Shown here in pieces: positions 25,715-32,897 of a stretch of DNA of 50,517 nt. Positions within the stretch are counted from its first letter, which is position 1. Each line of letters begins with the position of its first letter. The stretch is from Omnitrophica WOR_2 bacterium RIFCSPHIGHO2_02_FULL_50_17 (GTDB lineage Bacteria > Omnitrophota > Gorgyraeia > Zapsychrales > Zapsychraceae). The notes beneath the pieces were generated by a model. That model was not told where the DNA came from, made no database searches, and was given only the letters and a program-made list of their open reading frames with translations. The DNA lies in assembly GCA_001805645.1 (NCBI GenBank), contig MHGQ01000036.1:1-50517 (forward strand), given 5' to 3'. A program made the translations under genes and the position numbers.

Positions 25715-26292
25715 GCAAAGACTGCAGACTCAAGACCATAGACTATAGACCATCGACCATGAACCATTGTTTATTGTCTGTCGTCTATTGTCTATCGTCC
25801 ATTGTCTTGCTTGCCGGCTGCGGCTACACCAGCCGTTCCACCCTTCCGAAAACCATTAAGACTATCCACGTGGAGCTTTTCAAAAATGAGATCGGTTATG
25901 CGACCGAAGGTAAGCGTCCGATTTATCTCCCTCTTCTGGAGGTGAAGGTCAGGAATGTGATTGTAGACCGGTTTCTTTTCGACGGTAACCTAAAGATTGC
26001 CAAAGCTGAAAGGGCTGATCTTATTCTTAAGGGAAACTTAAAATCTTATGAACGCACCTCCTTGCGGTACACCGATGACGGCGACGTTCAGGAATACCGC
26101 GTGCACATCACGGTCTCTTTGGAGTGCCGCAACATCAAGACAGAGGGGGGCTCCTGGACGGAGGCCGGGTTTGTCGGGGAGGCGACTTATTTTGTAACGG
26201 GCGCATTGGCAAAATCCGAGGAATCCGCCGTTGATGCCGCGATTCAAGATTTGGCCCGCCGGATCGTTGAACGCACCGTTGAGGATTGGTAG
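25711..26292 (+). CDS. lptE: LPS-assembly lipoprotein LptE-like
   Basis: The 193-residue protein has a lipoprotein signal ending in LLAGC and a C-terminal LptE-type fold (TIHVELFKNEIGY, ADLILKGNLKSYERTSLRY, DAAIQDLARRIVERTV). It would plug and help assemble the LptD barrel that exports lipopolysaccharide. ATG at 25711 overlaps the bamD stop (ATGA). The internal ATG at 25759 has no ribosome-binding site. Codons 3-33 are made almost entirely of 7-nt repeats: the first arm gives a polar, charged stretch and the second gives the hydrophobic core. The lptE-holA neighbourhood is conserved in many bacteria. Confidence 0.82.
   Translation: MSKDCRLKTIDYRPSTMNHCLLSVVYCLSSIVLLAGCGYTSRSTLPKTIKTIHVELFKNEIGYATEGKRPIYLPLLEVKVRNVIVDRFLFDGNLKIAKAERADLILKGNLKSYERTSLRYTDDGDVQEYRVHITVSLECRNIKTEGGSWTEAGFVGEATYFVTGALAKSEESAVDAAIQDLARRIVERTVEDW
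25719..25809. repeat. 13-unit heptamer palindrome encoding the LptE signal peptide
   Basis: Seven heptamers of the type AGACCAT/AGACTAT run from 25719 to 25767. Six of the complementary type (CGTCTAT, TGTCTAT, CGTCCAT and variants) follow directly from 25768 to 25809. The arms abut, so the RNA can fold into one long imperfect hairpin covering almost the whole signal-peptide coding region. Unit types match the arrays at gspG (4703-4858). Confidence 0.88.
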
Positions 26293-26300
26293 CTTAAGAG

Positions 26301-26972
26301 ATGATTTACCTATTGCTGGGGGAGGATCGTTTAGCCAAGGATCAAAGAATCGCTGAATTGAAGAAGAAATTTTTGGCCGGTTTCCCTTCCCCGCAGGATA
26401 TCCTTCCCTTTGATCAGGAGATCCTTCATACCACCGCATTGGCTCCAGAGGATTTAAAGAAGGCCCTCCTGGCCCTTCCAGCCGTCGCTTCGAAACGCTT
26501 TGTGGTCATCCGCGGCGCCTTCCAGAAGCTCGGCGCGCATAACAAAAAAATCCTCCTTGAATTTGTGCAGGGAGGGCATGACCATCTGACCCTGATTCTG
26601 GATGCCTTCGAGTCCGACGATGCGGATAGCTTTATAAGACAGTTAATCCCCCAGGCCAGCGTCTTTCGTTTTCGGGGGGCGGTCAAACCCAATGTCTTTG
26701 CGATGACCGATGCCATGGCGGCCGGTCACGGCACGCAGGTGCTTAAGATATTAAATGACTTATTTGCTGACGGGAATCATCCTTTGCAGATTATGGGAGG
26801 GCTTGTCTGGTTTTGGGGAAAGCGGCGGGATCGGTTGCCGGCAGAAAAGTTTTACCAAGGCTTGCGGAATCTTCAGGAGGCGGATCTGAACATCAAGCGC
26901 AGCCGGCTGAGATCGGAATGCGCCTTAGAGGTGCTGGTTGTCAAACTGACAGCGTTGATAAAGTCAATTTAA
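26301..26972 (+). CDS. holA: DNA polymerase III delta subunit HolA, short form
   Basis: The 223-residue protein begins MIYLLLGEDRLAKDQRI, the typical opening of the delta clamp-loader subunit. It continues with SKRFVVIRGAFQK and a C-terminal helical part with LRNLQEADLNIKRSRL, the NIK motif seen at the end of HolA. At about two thirds of the usual 330-340 residues it is unusually short in the middle region. It loads the beta clamp on DNA together with the gamma/tau and delta-prime subunits. It follows lptE by 8 bp, and its stop overlaps the convergent rpsT by 4 bp. Confidence 0.82.
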   Translation: MIYLLLGEDRLAKDQRIAELKKKFLAGFPSPQDILPFDQEILHTTALAPEDLKKALLALPAVASKRFVVIRGAFQKLGAHNKKILLEFVQGGHDHLTLILDAFESDDADSFIRQLIPQASVFRFRGAVKPNVFAMTDAMAAGHGTQVLKILNDLFADGNHPLQIMGGLVWFWGKRRDRLPAEKFYQGLRNLQEADLNIKRSRLRSECALEVLVVKLTALIKSI

Positions 26973-27244
26973 GCTTTAGGGGAAGAGAGGCTAGTGACCA
27001 GCCTGCTGAATCGCGATTTACGGCGGGCGGCTGTGTTACGGTGGAGAAGATTTCGCTTCATGGCCTTGTCGAGTTTCTTGTACACCAGTTTCAGATTGGA
27101 CTGGGCCTGCGCAACATCTTTTTTCTGCACAGAGGCCAGAAAACTCTTGGTGGTCTTCTTAAGATCCGTCTTAATGTCGAGGTTATGCATGTGTCTTTTG
27201 TAATTCTTGCGTAATTCTTTGACGGCAGCTTTTCGTTGCGGCAC
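26969..27244 (-). CDS. rpsT: 30S ribosomal protein S20
   Basis: The 91-residue, very basic protein begins MPQRKAAVKELRKNYKR and ends with the typical KGVLHRN-like segment (KRNLLHRNTAARRKSRFSRLV). S20 binds 16S rRNA early in small-subunit assembly. The start is GTG at 27244, with AAGGAG 7 nt upstream on the minus strand. It is transcribed alone, convergent with holA and divergent from murJ. Confidence 0.93.
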   Translation of the reverse strand: MPQRKAAVKELRKNYKRHMHNLDIKTDLKKTTKSFLASVQKKDVAQAQSNLKLVYKKLDKAMKRNLLHRNTAARRKSRFSRLVTSLSSPKA

Positions 27245-27310
27245 AATAAAACTCCTTCATTTTAGAATCATATGTGTTTATCAGCCCTCAATCCCGCTGA
27301 AAGATGCCCC

Positions 27311-27339
27311 AATATAACAAATAGGGTTAGGGATGTCAA
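27311..27339 (-). promoter_or_regulatory. consensus rpsT promoter overlapping the murJ start
   Basis: On the minus strand: TTGACA (27334-27339), a 17-nt spacer and TATATT (27311-27316). The -35 and spacer overlap the murJ ATG at 27333-27335. On the plus strand TATAAC (27313-27318) shares bases with the same -10 and could serve murJ, so the two divergent promoters probably compete. Confidence 0.7.
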
Positions 27340-28934
27340 CTACTAAATCTCCCCACAAAGATTCCCATCGCTCCCTTATTCAGTCCACCTCAATCCTCGC
27401 CTTAGGTACTTTAAGTTCCCGTATTTTGGGCTTCTTGAGGGACATTGTCCTGGCGAGATTGCTGGGAACCGGCATGAAGGCGGATGCCTTTTTTGTGGCC
27501 TTTAAAATTCCCAATTTGTTCCGGGATCTGATAGGAGAAGGGGCAACCAATGCCGCCGTTATTCCGGTATTGTCCGAATATAAAGAGAAGGAGCAGGGCA
27601 GGGCATTCGCGGATCTCGTCGGCATCCTCCGTGTCTGGGCTCTTATAATTCTTGGCGTTATGACGGTCTCGGGAATCTTTCTGGCGCCTTTTATTGTTCG
27701 CCTTATGGCCCCCGGCTTTATCGCCGATCCGGAAAAACTCTTTTTAACGGTTCATCTCACCCGATGGCTGTTTCCCTACCTTATTCTTATAGGCCTGACG
27801 GCCTACAGCATGGGGGTCCTTTTTACGTTTCGCTCCTTTACGGCCCCCGCGTTTGGCCCATGCCTTCTGAATATAGCGATGATTGGCAGTGCCCTGATCT
27901 GTTTAAGGTTTATGAAGGAGCCTCTTGCCGGATTGGTCTGGGGCGTGTTGATAGGCGGTATTTTGCAGCTGGCCTTTCAATGGAGGGCCATGTCCCGCAT
28001 CGGCATACAATCCTCCAGGCCGAAGACCCTGCGGCATCCCGCTGTTATCCGGATAGGGAGGCTCTTGATCCCGCGGATGGTGGGGGCCGGGGTGTACCAA
28101 CTGACGGTTTTTATTGATACATTTTGCGCCTCCCTGTCCATGATCGTCGGGGAAGGCGGGATTTCCGCCATCTATTATGCCAACCGGATCATCCAATGCC
28201 CCATGGGGATATTCAGCGTGGCCATGGCCTCGGCGGTACTGCCGACACTCTCGGGACTGGCCTCTAAGAATGATGTCGTCTCCCTTAAAAAGACGCTTGT
28301 CTTTTCTTTGGAAAATATTTTTTTTGTGATGTGTCCCATCACCATCGGCCTTGTGTTGTTGTCCGAGCCGATTATCCGCATCTTTTTTCAGCGGGGGGAA
28401 TTCGGCCTGTATTCGACGATGATTACCGCATCGGCGCTTTCCTATTATGCCATCGGGTTGTTTAGTTTCGGCGGCATTAAGATTCTCGTGACGGCCTTTC
28501 ACGCCCTGCAGGATACGAGGACGCCGGTTACGGTGGCGGCCCTTTGTCTTGTGGTGAACGCCGTTCTGAATTTTATCCTGATGTTTCCGATGAAAGTCGG
28601 CGGTATTGCCCTGGCGAGCTCCGTGGCCGGGACGCTGGATTTTCTGATTCTTTTCTATGTCATTGACCGGCGTTTAGGCGGTCTGGATTCGGACCTTTTC
28701 TTGTATTTCCTCAAGGTGCTGGCGGCCGCTTTTTTAACGGGGATAGGGATTTTCTGGTTTTGGAATCACGTGCCCTTTGCCGATGAGATTTTTAAATTTA
28801 TTGTGCTGGGCATCGGCAGCGTTTTGTTTTATGAGGCGGCTTGTCTTTTTCTGCGCGTTAAACAGGCGCAGGCCGTGAGAGACTGGGTGAAAGAAAGGTT
28901 CGGCAGACAACGAAAGACAGATGAGGGAATATGA
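27333..28934 (+). CDS. murJ: lipid II flippase MurJ
   Basis: The 533-residue MOP-family membrane protein has about 14 hydrophobic helices. It opens with the conserved STSILALGTLSSRILGFLRD and ADAFFVAFKIPNLFRDLIGEGA and has the second-repeat segment YYANRIIQCPMGIFSVAMA. MurJ moves lipid II to the outer face of the inner membrane for peptidoglycan synthesis. ATG at 27333 lies very near a putative -10 box, with only a weak AGGG upstream. The stop overlaps the uvrC start (ATGA). Confidence 0.95.
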   Translation: MSTTKSPHKDSHRSLIQSTSILALGTLSSRILGFLRDIVLARLLGTGMKADAFFVAFKIPNLFRDLIGEGATNAAVIPVLSEYKEKEQGRAFADLVGILRVWALIILGVMTVSGIFLAPFIVRLMAPGFIADPEKLFLTVHLTRWLFPYLILIGLTAYSMGVLFTFRSFTAPAFGPCLLNIAMIGSALICLRFMKEPLAGLVWGVLIGGILQLAFQWRAMSRIGIQSSRPKTLRHPAVIRIGRLLIPRMVGAGVYQLTVFIDTFCASLSMIVGEGGISAIYYANRIIQCPMGIFSVAMASAVLPTLSGLASKNDVVSLKKTLVFSLENIFFVMCPITIGLVLLSEPIIRIFFQRGEFGLYSTMITASALSYYAIGLFSFGGIKILVTAFHALQDTRTPVTVAALCLVVNAVLNFILMFPMKVGGIALASSVAGTLDFLILFYVIDRRLGGLDSDLFLYFLKVLAAAFLTGIGIFWFWNHVPFADEIFKFIVLGIGSVLFYEAACLFLRVKQAQAVRDWVKERFGRQRKTDEGI

Positions 28935-30172
28935 GCGCCGCCGTCCTGCAGAAACTTAAAAACATTCCTTTAACCAGCGGCGTTTATCTGATGAAGAATG
29001 CCGTCGGCAGGGTGATTTACGTAGGAAAGGCGGTCTCCCTGCGCCGACGCGTGCAGTCGTATTTCCGTCCCTCCCCTCAGACGCCTCTCAAGACGGACAG
29101 GCTTGTTGGTGAGGTGGCGGATATCGATTGGACCGAGACGGCCAGCGAGGCCGAGGCCCTCATCCTGGAGGCCGGCCTCATCAAGCAATACAAGCCTAAA
29201 TACAACGTCGAGCTAAAGGACGATAAGAGCTACCCTTTTATCGAGGTGACGGCCGAGGTCTTCCCCAGGATTTCCATTCAGCGCCCCAGACTGCGCAAGA
29301 AGGGCGCCAGGTATTACGGGCCTTATGTGAATGTTGGATTGGTGCGGGAGGCCCTGACGATTATCCGCAAGATTTTCCCCTTTCGGACGTGTGAGCCTTT
29401 TCCCAGCAAGGAATGCCTGGATTATCATATCGGACTCTGCGAGGCCCCGTGTATTCAAAAGATCACGAGGAGGGATTACGCCCGGAATATCCGCAGCGTG
29501 TGTCTTATTCTGGAGGGAAAAAAAGATATCTTGTATCAGAGGCTGCGCCGGGACATGGAGGCGTTGGTCAAAGAGCATAAGTTCGAAGAGGCCGCCCGGG
29601 TGCGCGATCAGATGCGCTCTATCGGCGCCCTTTATTCCGGCACACAGGATATCAATTATTACAAGGAGGCGGAGCAGTTGAAGCGCTTCTTAGGGCTCCC
29701 GCGCCTGCCGGAGCGTATCGAGACCTTTGACATCTCCAATATCATGGGCCGTCAGGCCGTGGGCTCGATGGCGGCGTTTTTCAACGGTAAACCGGACAAA
29801 AATCATTACCGGAGGTTTCGCATCAAAGAGGTGGAGGGCATCGACGATGTCCAGATGATGGCCGAGGTTGTCCGCCGGCGTTACCGCAGGCTTAAAGCGG
29901 AAGGCAGCGCCTTCCCCGATTTGATTGTTATTGACGGGGGGAAGGGACAGTTGTCTTTTGCCTGCCGCGAACTGGAGTCATTGGGGGCGGATATCCCCAT
30001 CATCGCCCTTGCCAAGAGAGAGGAAGAGGTCTTTTTGCCTAAGAAGAGAAACGCTGTTTTATTACCGCAGAATTCTTTGGCTTTGCGGCTTTTGCGGCGC
30101 ATGCGCGACGAGGCCCACCGGTTTGCGGTCTCCTATCATCGGAAACTGCGCGCCCGGGAGGCGGGGATATAA
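28931..30172 (+). CDS. uvrC: UvrC-like excinuclease subunit lacking the C-terminal HhH domain
   Basis: The 413-residue protein has an N-terminal GIY-YIG nuclease domain (SGVYLMKN, VIYVGKAVSLRRRVQSYF; 3' incision), a zinc/cysteine region (CLDYHIGLCEAPC), a UVR motif (HKFEEAARVRDQMRSI; UvrB contact) and the RNase H-like 5' nuclease with its acidic and His residues (FDISNIMG, IVIDGGKGQL, DEAHRFA). Full UvrC is about 600 residues. Here the frame stops soon after DEAHRFA, so the tandem helix-hairpin-helix DNA-binding domain is missing. Both catalytic centres are kept. It overlaps murJ by 4 nt. Confidence 0.9.
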   Translation: MSAAVLQKLKNIPLTSGVYLMKNAVGRVIYVGKAVSLRRRVQSYFRPSPQTPLKTDRLVGEVADIDWTETASEAEALILEAGLIKQYKPKYNVELKDDKSYPFIEVTAEVFPRISIQRPRLRKKGARYYGPYVNVGLVREALTIIRKIFPFRTCEPFPSKECLDYHIGLCEAPCIQKITRRDYARNIRSVCLILEGKKDILYQRLRRDMEALVKEHKFEEAARVRDQMRSIGALYSGTQDINYYKEAEQLKRFLGLPRLPERIETFDISNIMGRQAVGSMAAFFNGKPDKNHYRRFRIKEVEGIDDVQMMAEVVRRRYRRLKAEGSAFPDLIVIDGGKGQLSFACRELESLGADIPIIALAKREEEVFLPKKRNAVLLPQNSLALRLLRRMRDEAHRFAVSYHRKLRAREAGI

Positions 30173-30175
30173 ACG

Positions 30176-30496
30176 GTGAGAGACAGGCGGGGACAATTGA
30201 CACCTTTTCAATGGCAGGTGCTGGCCGCAACGGCCACGATTCCCTTAGGGGAAACGAGGTCTTACAAGTGGGTGGCTGAGAAAATCGGCCGGCCTAAGGC
30301 CATGCGGGCCGTGGGCCAGGCCTTGCGGAGGAATCCTTTCCCGCTCATCATTCCGTGCCATCGGGTCATCAGGCAAGACGGCTCCTTGGGGGGATATGCG
30401 GGGCAGCAGGAGGGCAAAAGAAAAGCCGGGTTGTTGAAAACGGAGAAAGAAATCGCTGCTCAGACTGCAAAATCCCACTCCGCTTTTATTGTTTGA
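30176..30496 (+). CDS. O6-alkylguanine-DNA alkyltransferase C-terminal domain protein
   Basis: The 106-residue protein consists of the DNA-binding alkyltransferase domain only: FQWQVLAATATIPLGETRSY, a recognition helix AMRAVGQALRRNPFPLI and the active-site motif IPCHRV with Cys61 intact. With the cysteine present it could be a small methyltransferase, unlike alkyltransferase-like ATL proteins that carry Trp there. GTG at 30176 follows GGAGG and lies 3 nt after the uvrC stop. This suggests a repair unit in which alkyl lesions are recognised and passed to excision repair, which is inference. Confidence 0.85.
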   Translation: MRDRRGQLTPFQWQVLAATATIPLGETRSYKWVAEKIGRPKAMRAVGQALRRNPFPLIIPCHRVIRQDGSLGGYAGQQEGKRKAGLLKTEKEIAAQTAKSHSAFIV

Positions 30497-30521
30497 ACAA
30501 ATACTTATTGTCTTGTAAAAT
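30493..30521 (+). promoter_or_regulatory. sigma70-type promoter of dinD
   Basis: TTGAAC (30493-30498), a 17-nt spacer and TAAAAT (30516-30521) lie about 70 nt before dinD. No recognisable LexA box (CTG-N10-CAG or GAAC-N4-GTTC) was found nearby. Confidence 0.55.
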
Positions 30522-30590
30522 AACGACTTAAGTAAACGCGTCAATCCCCCGGATACTTCGATCCCTCCCAAACAAACAGGAGGCATTTTT

Positions 30591-31448
30591 ATGAAAAAAG
30601 AGATCATTGTGCAATTAAACAAAACATTTGAAGAATCCGCGTATGCCCAGAATGGTGTTGAATACTGGATGGCACGGGATTTGCAGAAGTTGCTGGATTA
30701 TGACGAATGGAGAAATTTCCTTAAGGTCATTGATAAGGCCAGGCTCGCGTGCTCGAATTCCGGCCAGGATATATCCGATCATTTTGTTGACGTCAACAAA
30801 ACGATCCCTATGCCGAAGGGGGCCGAGAAAGATATCCAGGATGTCATGCTCACCCGCTACGCCTGTTATCTCATCGCTCAAAACGGTGACCCCAGAAAAG
30901 AACAAATCGCCTTTGCCCAAAGTTACTTTGCCGTTCAAACCCGTCGGCAGGAGTTATTGGAAGAACGCATCGCGCTGGTGGAACGGTTGCGGGCGCGCGA
31001 AAAGCTGGCGGATACCGAATCTGAACTTTCCGGGATTGTTTATGAACGAGGCGTTGACGGCAAAGGCTTCGCGCGGTTACGCAGTAAGGGTGACCACGCG
31101 TTATTCGGCGGTTATACAACTCTTGAAATGAAGAAGAAACTTGGCATATCTGAAAAGCGGCCGCTGGCCGACTTTTTACCGACCATCACCATCAAGGCCA
31201 AAGACCTGGCCGCCGAGATCACCAGCTTTAACACAAAGAAGAACAATCTGCGCGGCGAGTCGGCGATTACCGGTGAACATGTCAAGAACAACAAAGACGT
31301 CCGGGATCTGCTGGGAAAAAGCGGCATCAAACCCGAAGCATTGCCTCCGGAAGAAGACATCAAAAAGCTGGAGCGCCGGCTCAGCTCCGAGGGGAAGAAA
31401 ATCGCCAAAGACGTGAAGCAGTTAAAAGATCATTCTTCCGGGAAATGA
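30591..31448 (+). CDS. dinD: DNA damage-inducible protein D (DinD)
   Basis: The 285-residue protein matches E. coli DinD along its length: GVEYWMARDLQKLLDYDEWRNF (BRO-N-like domain), HFVDVNKTIPMPKGAEKDIQDVMLTRYACYLIAQNGDP, IAFAQSYFAVQTRRQE, and the C-terminal EMKKKLGISEKRPLADFLP. DinD inhibits RecA-mediated strand exchange in E. coli. The ATG has a strong AGGAGG. It is the first gene of a region holding RadC and restriction-modification genes, so it probably travels with them. DinD homologs are common on mobile DNA. Confidence 0.92.
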   Translation: MKKEIIVQLNKTFEESAYAQNGVEYWMARDLQKLLDYDEWRNFLKVIDKARLACSNSGQDISDHFVDVNKTIPMPKGAEKDIQDVMLTRYACYLIAQNGDPRKEQIAFAQSYFAVQTRRQELLEERIALVERLRAREKLADTESELSGIVYERGVDGKGFARLRSKGDHALFGGYTTLEMKKKLGISEKRPLADFLPTITIKAKDLAAEITSFNTKKNNLRGESAITGEHVKNNKDVRDLLGKSGIKPEALPPEEDIKKLERRLSSEGKKIAKDVKQLKDHSSGK

Positions 31449-31486
31449 AGCAAATTTTCGCAACGTGAGCCGAGAAGGAGTAAACA

Positions 31487-32119
31487 TTGCGCATCGTTTT
31501 TGCTATTCACGGAATTCGCAGCGCCAAAAAAGATAATTGGGTCTATAAATTTGCCGATTTTGCCGGCAAAGACCCGAGATTCAAGGATGATCTTGCCGTT
31601 CCCTGTCCGTACGGGTTTCTCCTCGCCCTCAATTCTGTTAATCCCAAAACAAAATTTGACCACGTCAAAAAGGTCATGCGGGAATTGCGTACGCTCACCG
31701 GCAAATATCCCGATGCTGAATTAAATATTGTCGCGCATAGTTATGGCACGGAATTAAGTTACCAGGCCATTAAGCGAAGCGGGGAGGACGGCAAGCCGCC
31801 GATTAAAGTCAACAAACTGATCCTCGTCGCGAGTATCGTCTCCGCTCATCGCGAGATCCCCTATACGGACACCCTGCGCGCGGGGAAATTAAACGAGTTG
31901 CATTGCTATTGCAGTTATGAGGATGAAGTCTGCCGGTATAATCCTTTCGGCCATTCCGGGTGCTGGGGGTTTTTAAGGCACGTCCACGACCCTGAATGTT
32001 ATGAAAAACCGTTCAAGGATTTAAAAATTTACAATCACCAGCAAAAAGATTTAGAGCACAGTGATTACTTCAAAGGGAATAAGTTTTTCAAGGAGTGGCT
32101 GGATATTATTGCGGGATAA
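31487..32119 (+). CDS. predicted alpha/beta hydrolase
   Basis: The 210-residue protein starts MRIVFAIHGIRS, a strand-HG turn typical of alpha/beta hydrolases. It has a nucleophile elbow VAHSYGTELSYQ (Ser85) after a predicted helix. Asp and His candidates occur downstream (for example in EDEV and HQQKDLEHSDYF). The start is TTG at 31487 with AAGGAG 8 nt upstream. Substrate is unknown. Small hydrolases of this kind occur beside defence genes; here it lies between dinD and radC. Confidence 0.62.
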   Translation: MRIVFAIHGIRSAKKDNWVYKFADFAGKDPRFKDDLAVPCPYGFLLALNSVNPKTKFDHVKKVMRELRTLTGKYPDAELNIVAHSYGTELSYQAIKRSGEDGKPPIKVNKLILVASIVSAHREIPYTDTLRAGKLNELHCYCSYEDEVCRYNPFGHSGCWGFLRHVHDPECYEKPFKDLKIYNHQQKDLEHSDYFKGNKFFKEWLDIIAG

Positions 32120-32144
32120 AAAAGAGCATAAGAGATAAGTTAAA

Positions 32145-32870
32145 ATGTCTTTAAATAAAAGAAAATCTAAAGGAATTGTTAGTTGGCCAGAAGGTGAGCG
32201 ACCACGCGAAAGATTGCTTCGACAGGGAGCGCATTCATTAACTGACGCTGAACTTATCGCGATTCTTCTGCGAGTTGGTATTAAAGGAGTGAATGCAGTC
32301 GAATTGGCAAGGCAAATTCTTGAGAAATTTGGTTCGGTTCGAGCGCTTCTTGAGGTCCCACTTTCAGCGTTATTTGAAATTAAAGGTCTAAAGGGTGCAA
32401 AAGCCGCACAGTTAGTTGCTGCCATGGAACTTGCCCGACGTATTTCACTGCCAGATTCACGTCAACGAATTATTTTTAAGAAAACTAAGGAAGTTGCAGA
32501 GTATCTTCGTTCTCGATTGCAAGGGCTCACTGAGGAGCATTTCCGTGTGTTACTTCTCAACCGAAGAGGTATTTTGCTCGAAGATGCTTTGCTCACTGTT
32601 GGTTCGGTGGGTAAGGCGGGGCCTTCGACCCGGCTTTTAGTTTCTCGCGCTTTATCGGCGAATGCGAGTGCGGTAATTGTTGGTCACAATCATCCGTCAG
32701 GGGCAGCCCAGCCGAGCGAATCAGACAAGCTTTTTACCGAAGAATTGGTCAGAGTGCTTACTCCTATTGGAGTGAAGTTGCTTGATCATGTAATTATCGG
32801 AGACGGTTTAGTTTTTAGTTTTGCAGATAGCGGTTTGATGAATGAAATTTCACTGTCCTCTCAAGCATGA
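32145..32870 (+). CDS. radC: RadC-family JAMM/MPN+ protein
   Basis: The 241-residue protein has an N-terminal helix-hairpin-helix part (RPRERLLRQGAHSLTDAELIAILLR, LFEIKGLKGAKAAQL) and a C-terminal JAMM metalloprotease fold with the zinc motif GHNHPSGAAQPSESD. RadC proteins are widespread on mobile elements; the role in repair once proposed for E. coli RadC has been withdrawn, and its true activity is unclear. Sequence here becomes visibly AT-richer than the uvrC/murJ region and stays so through the mod/res genes, consistent with transfer. Confidence 0.93.
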   Translation: MSLNKRKSKGIVSWPEGERPRERLLRQGAHSLTDAELIAILLRVGIKGVNAVELARQILEKFGSVRALLEVPLSALFEIKGLKGAKAAQLVAAMELARRISLPDSRQRIIFKKTKEVAEYLRSRLQGLTEEHFRVLLLNRRGILLEDALLTVGSVGKAGPSTRLLVSRALSANASAVIVGHNHPSGAAQPSESDKLFTEELVRVLTPIGVKLLDHVIIGDGLVFSFADSGLMNEISLSSQA

Positions 32871-32897
32871 AAGAGCTGTTAAGAAAGGAATTTAAGT

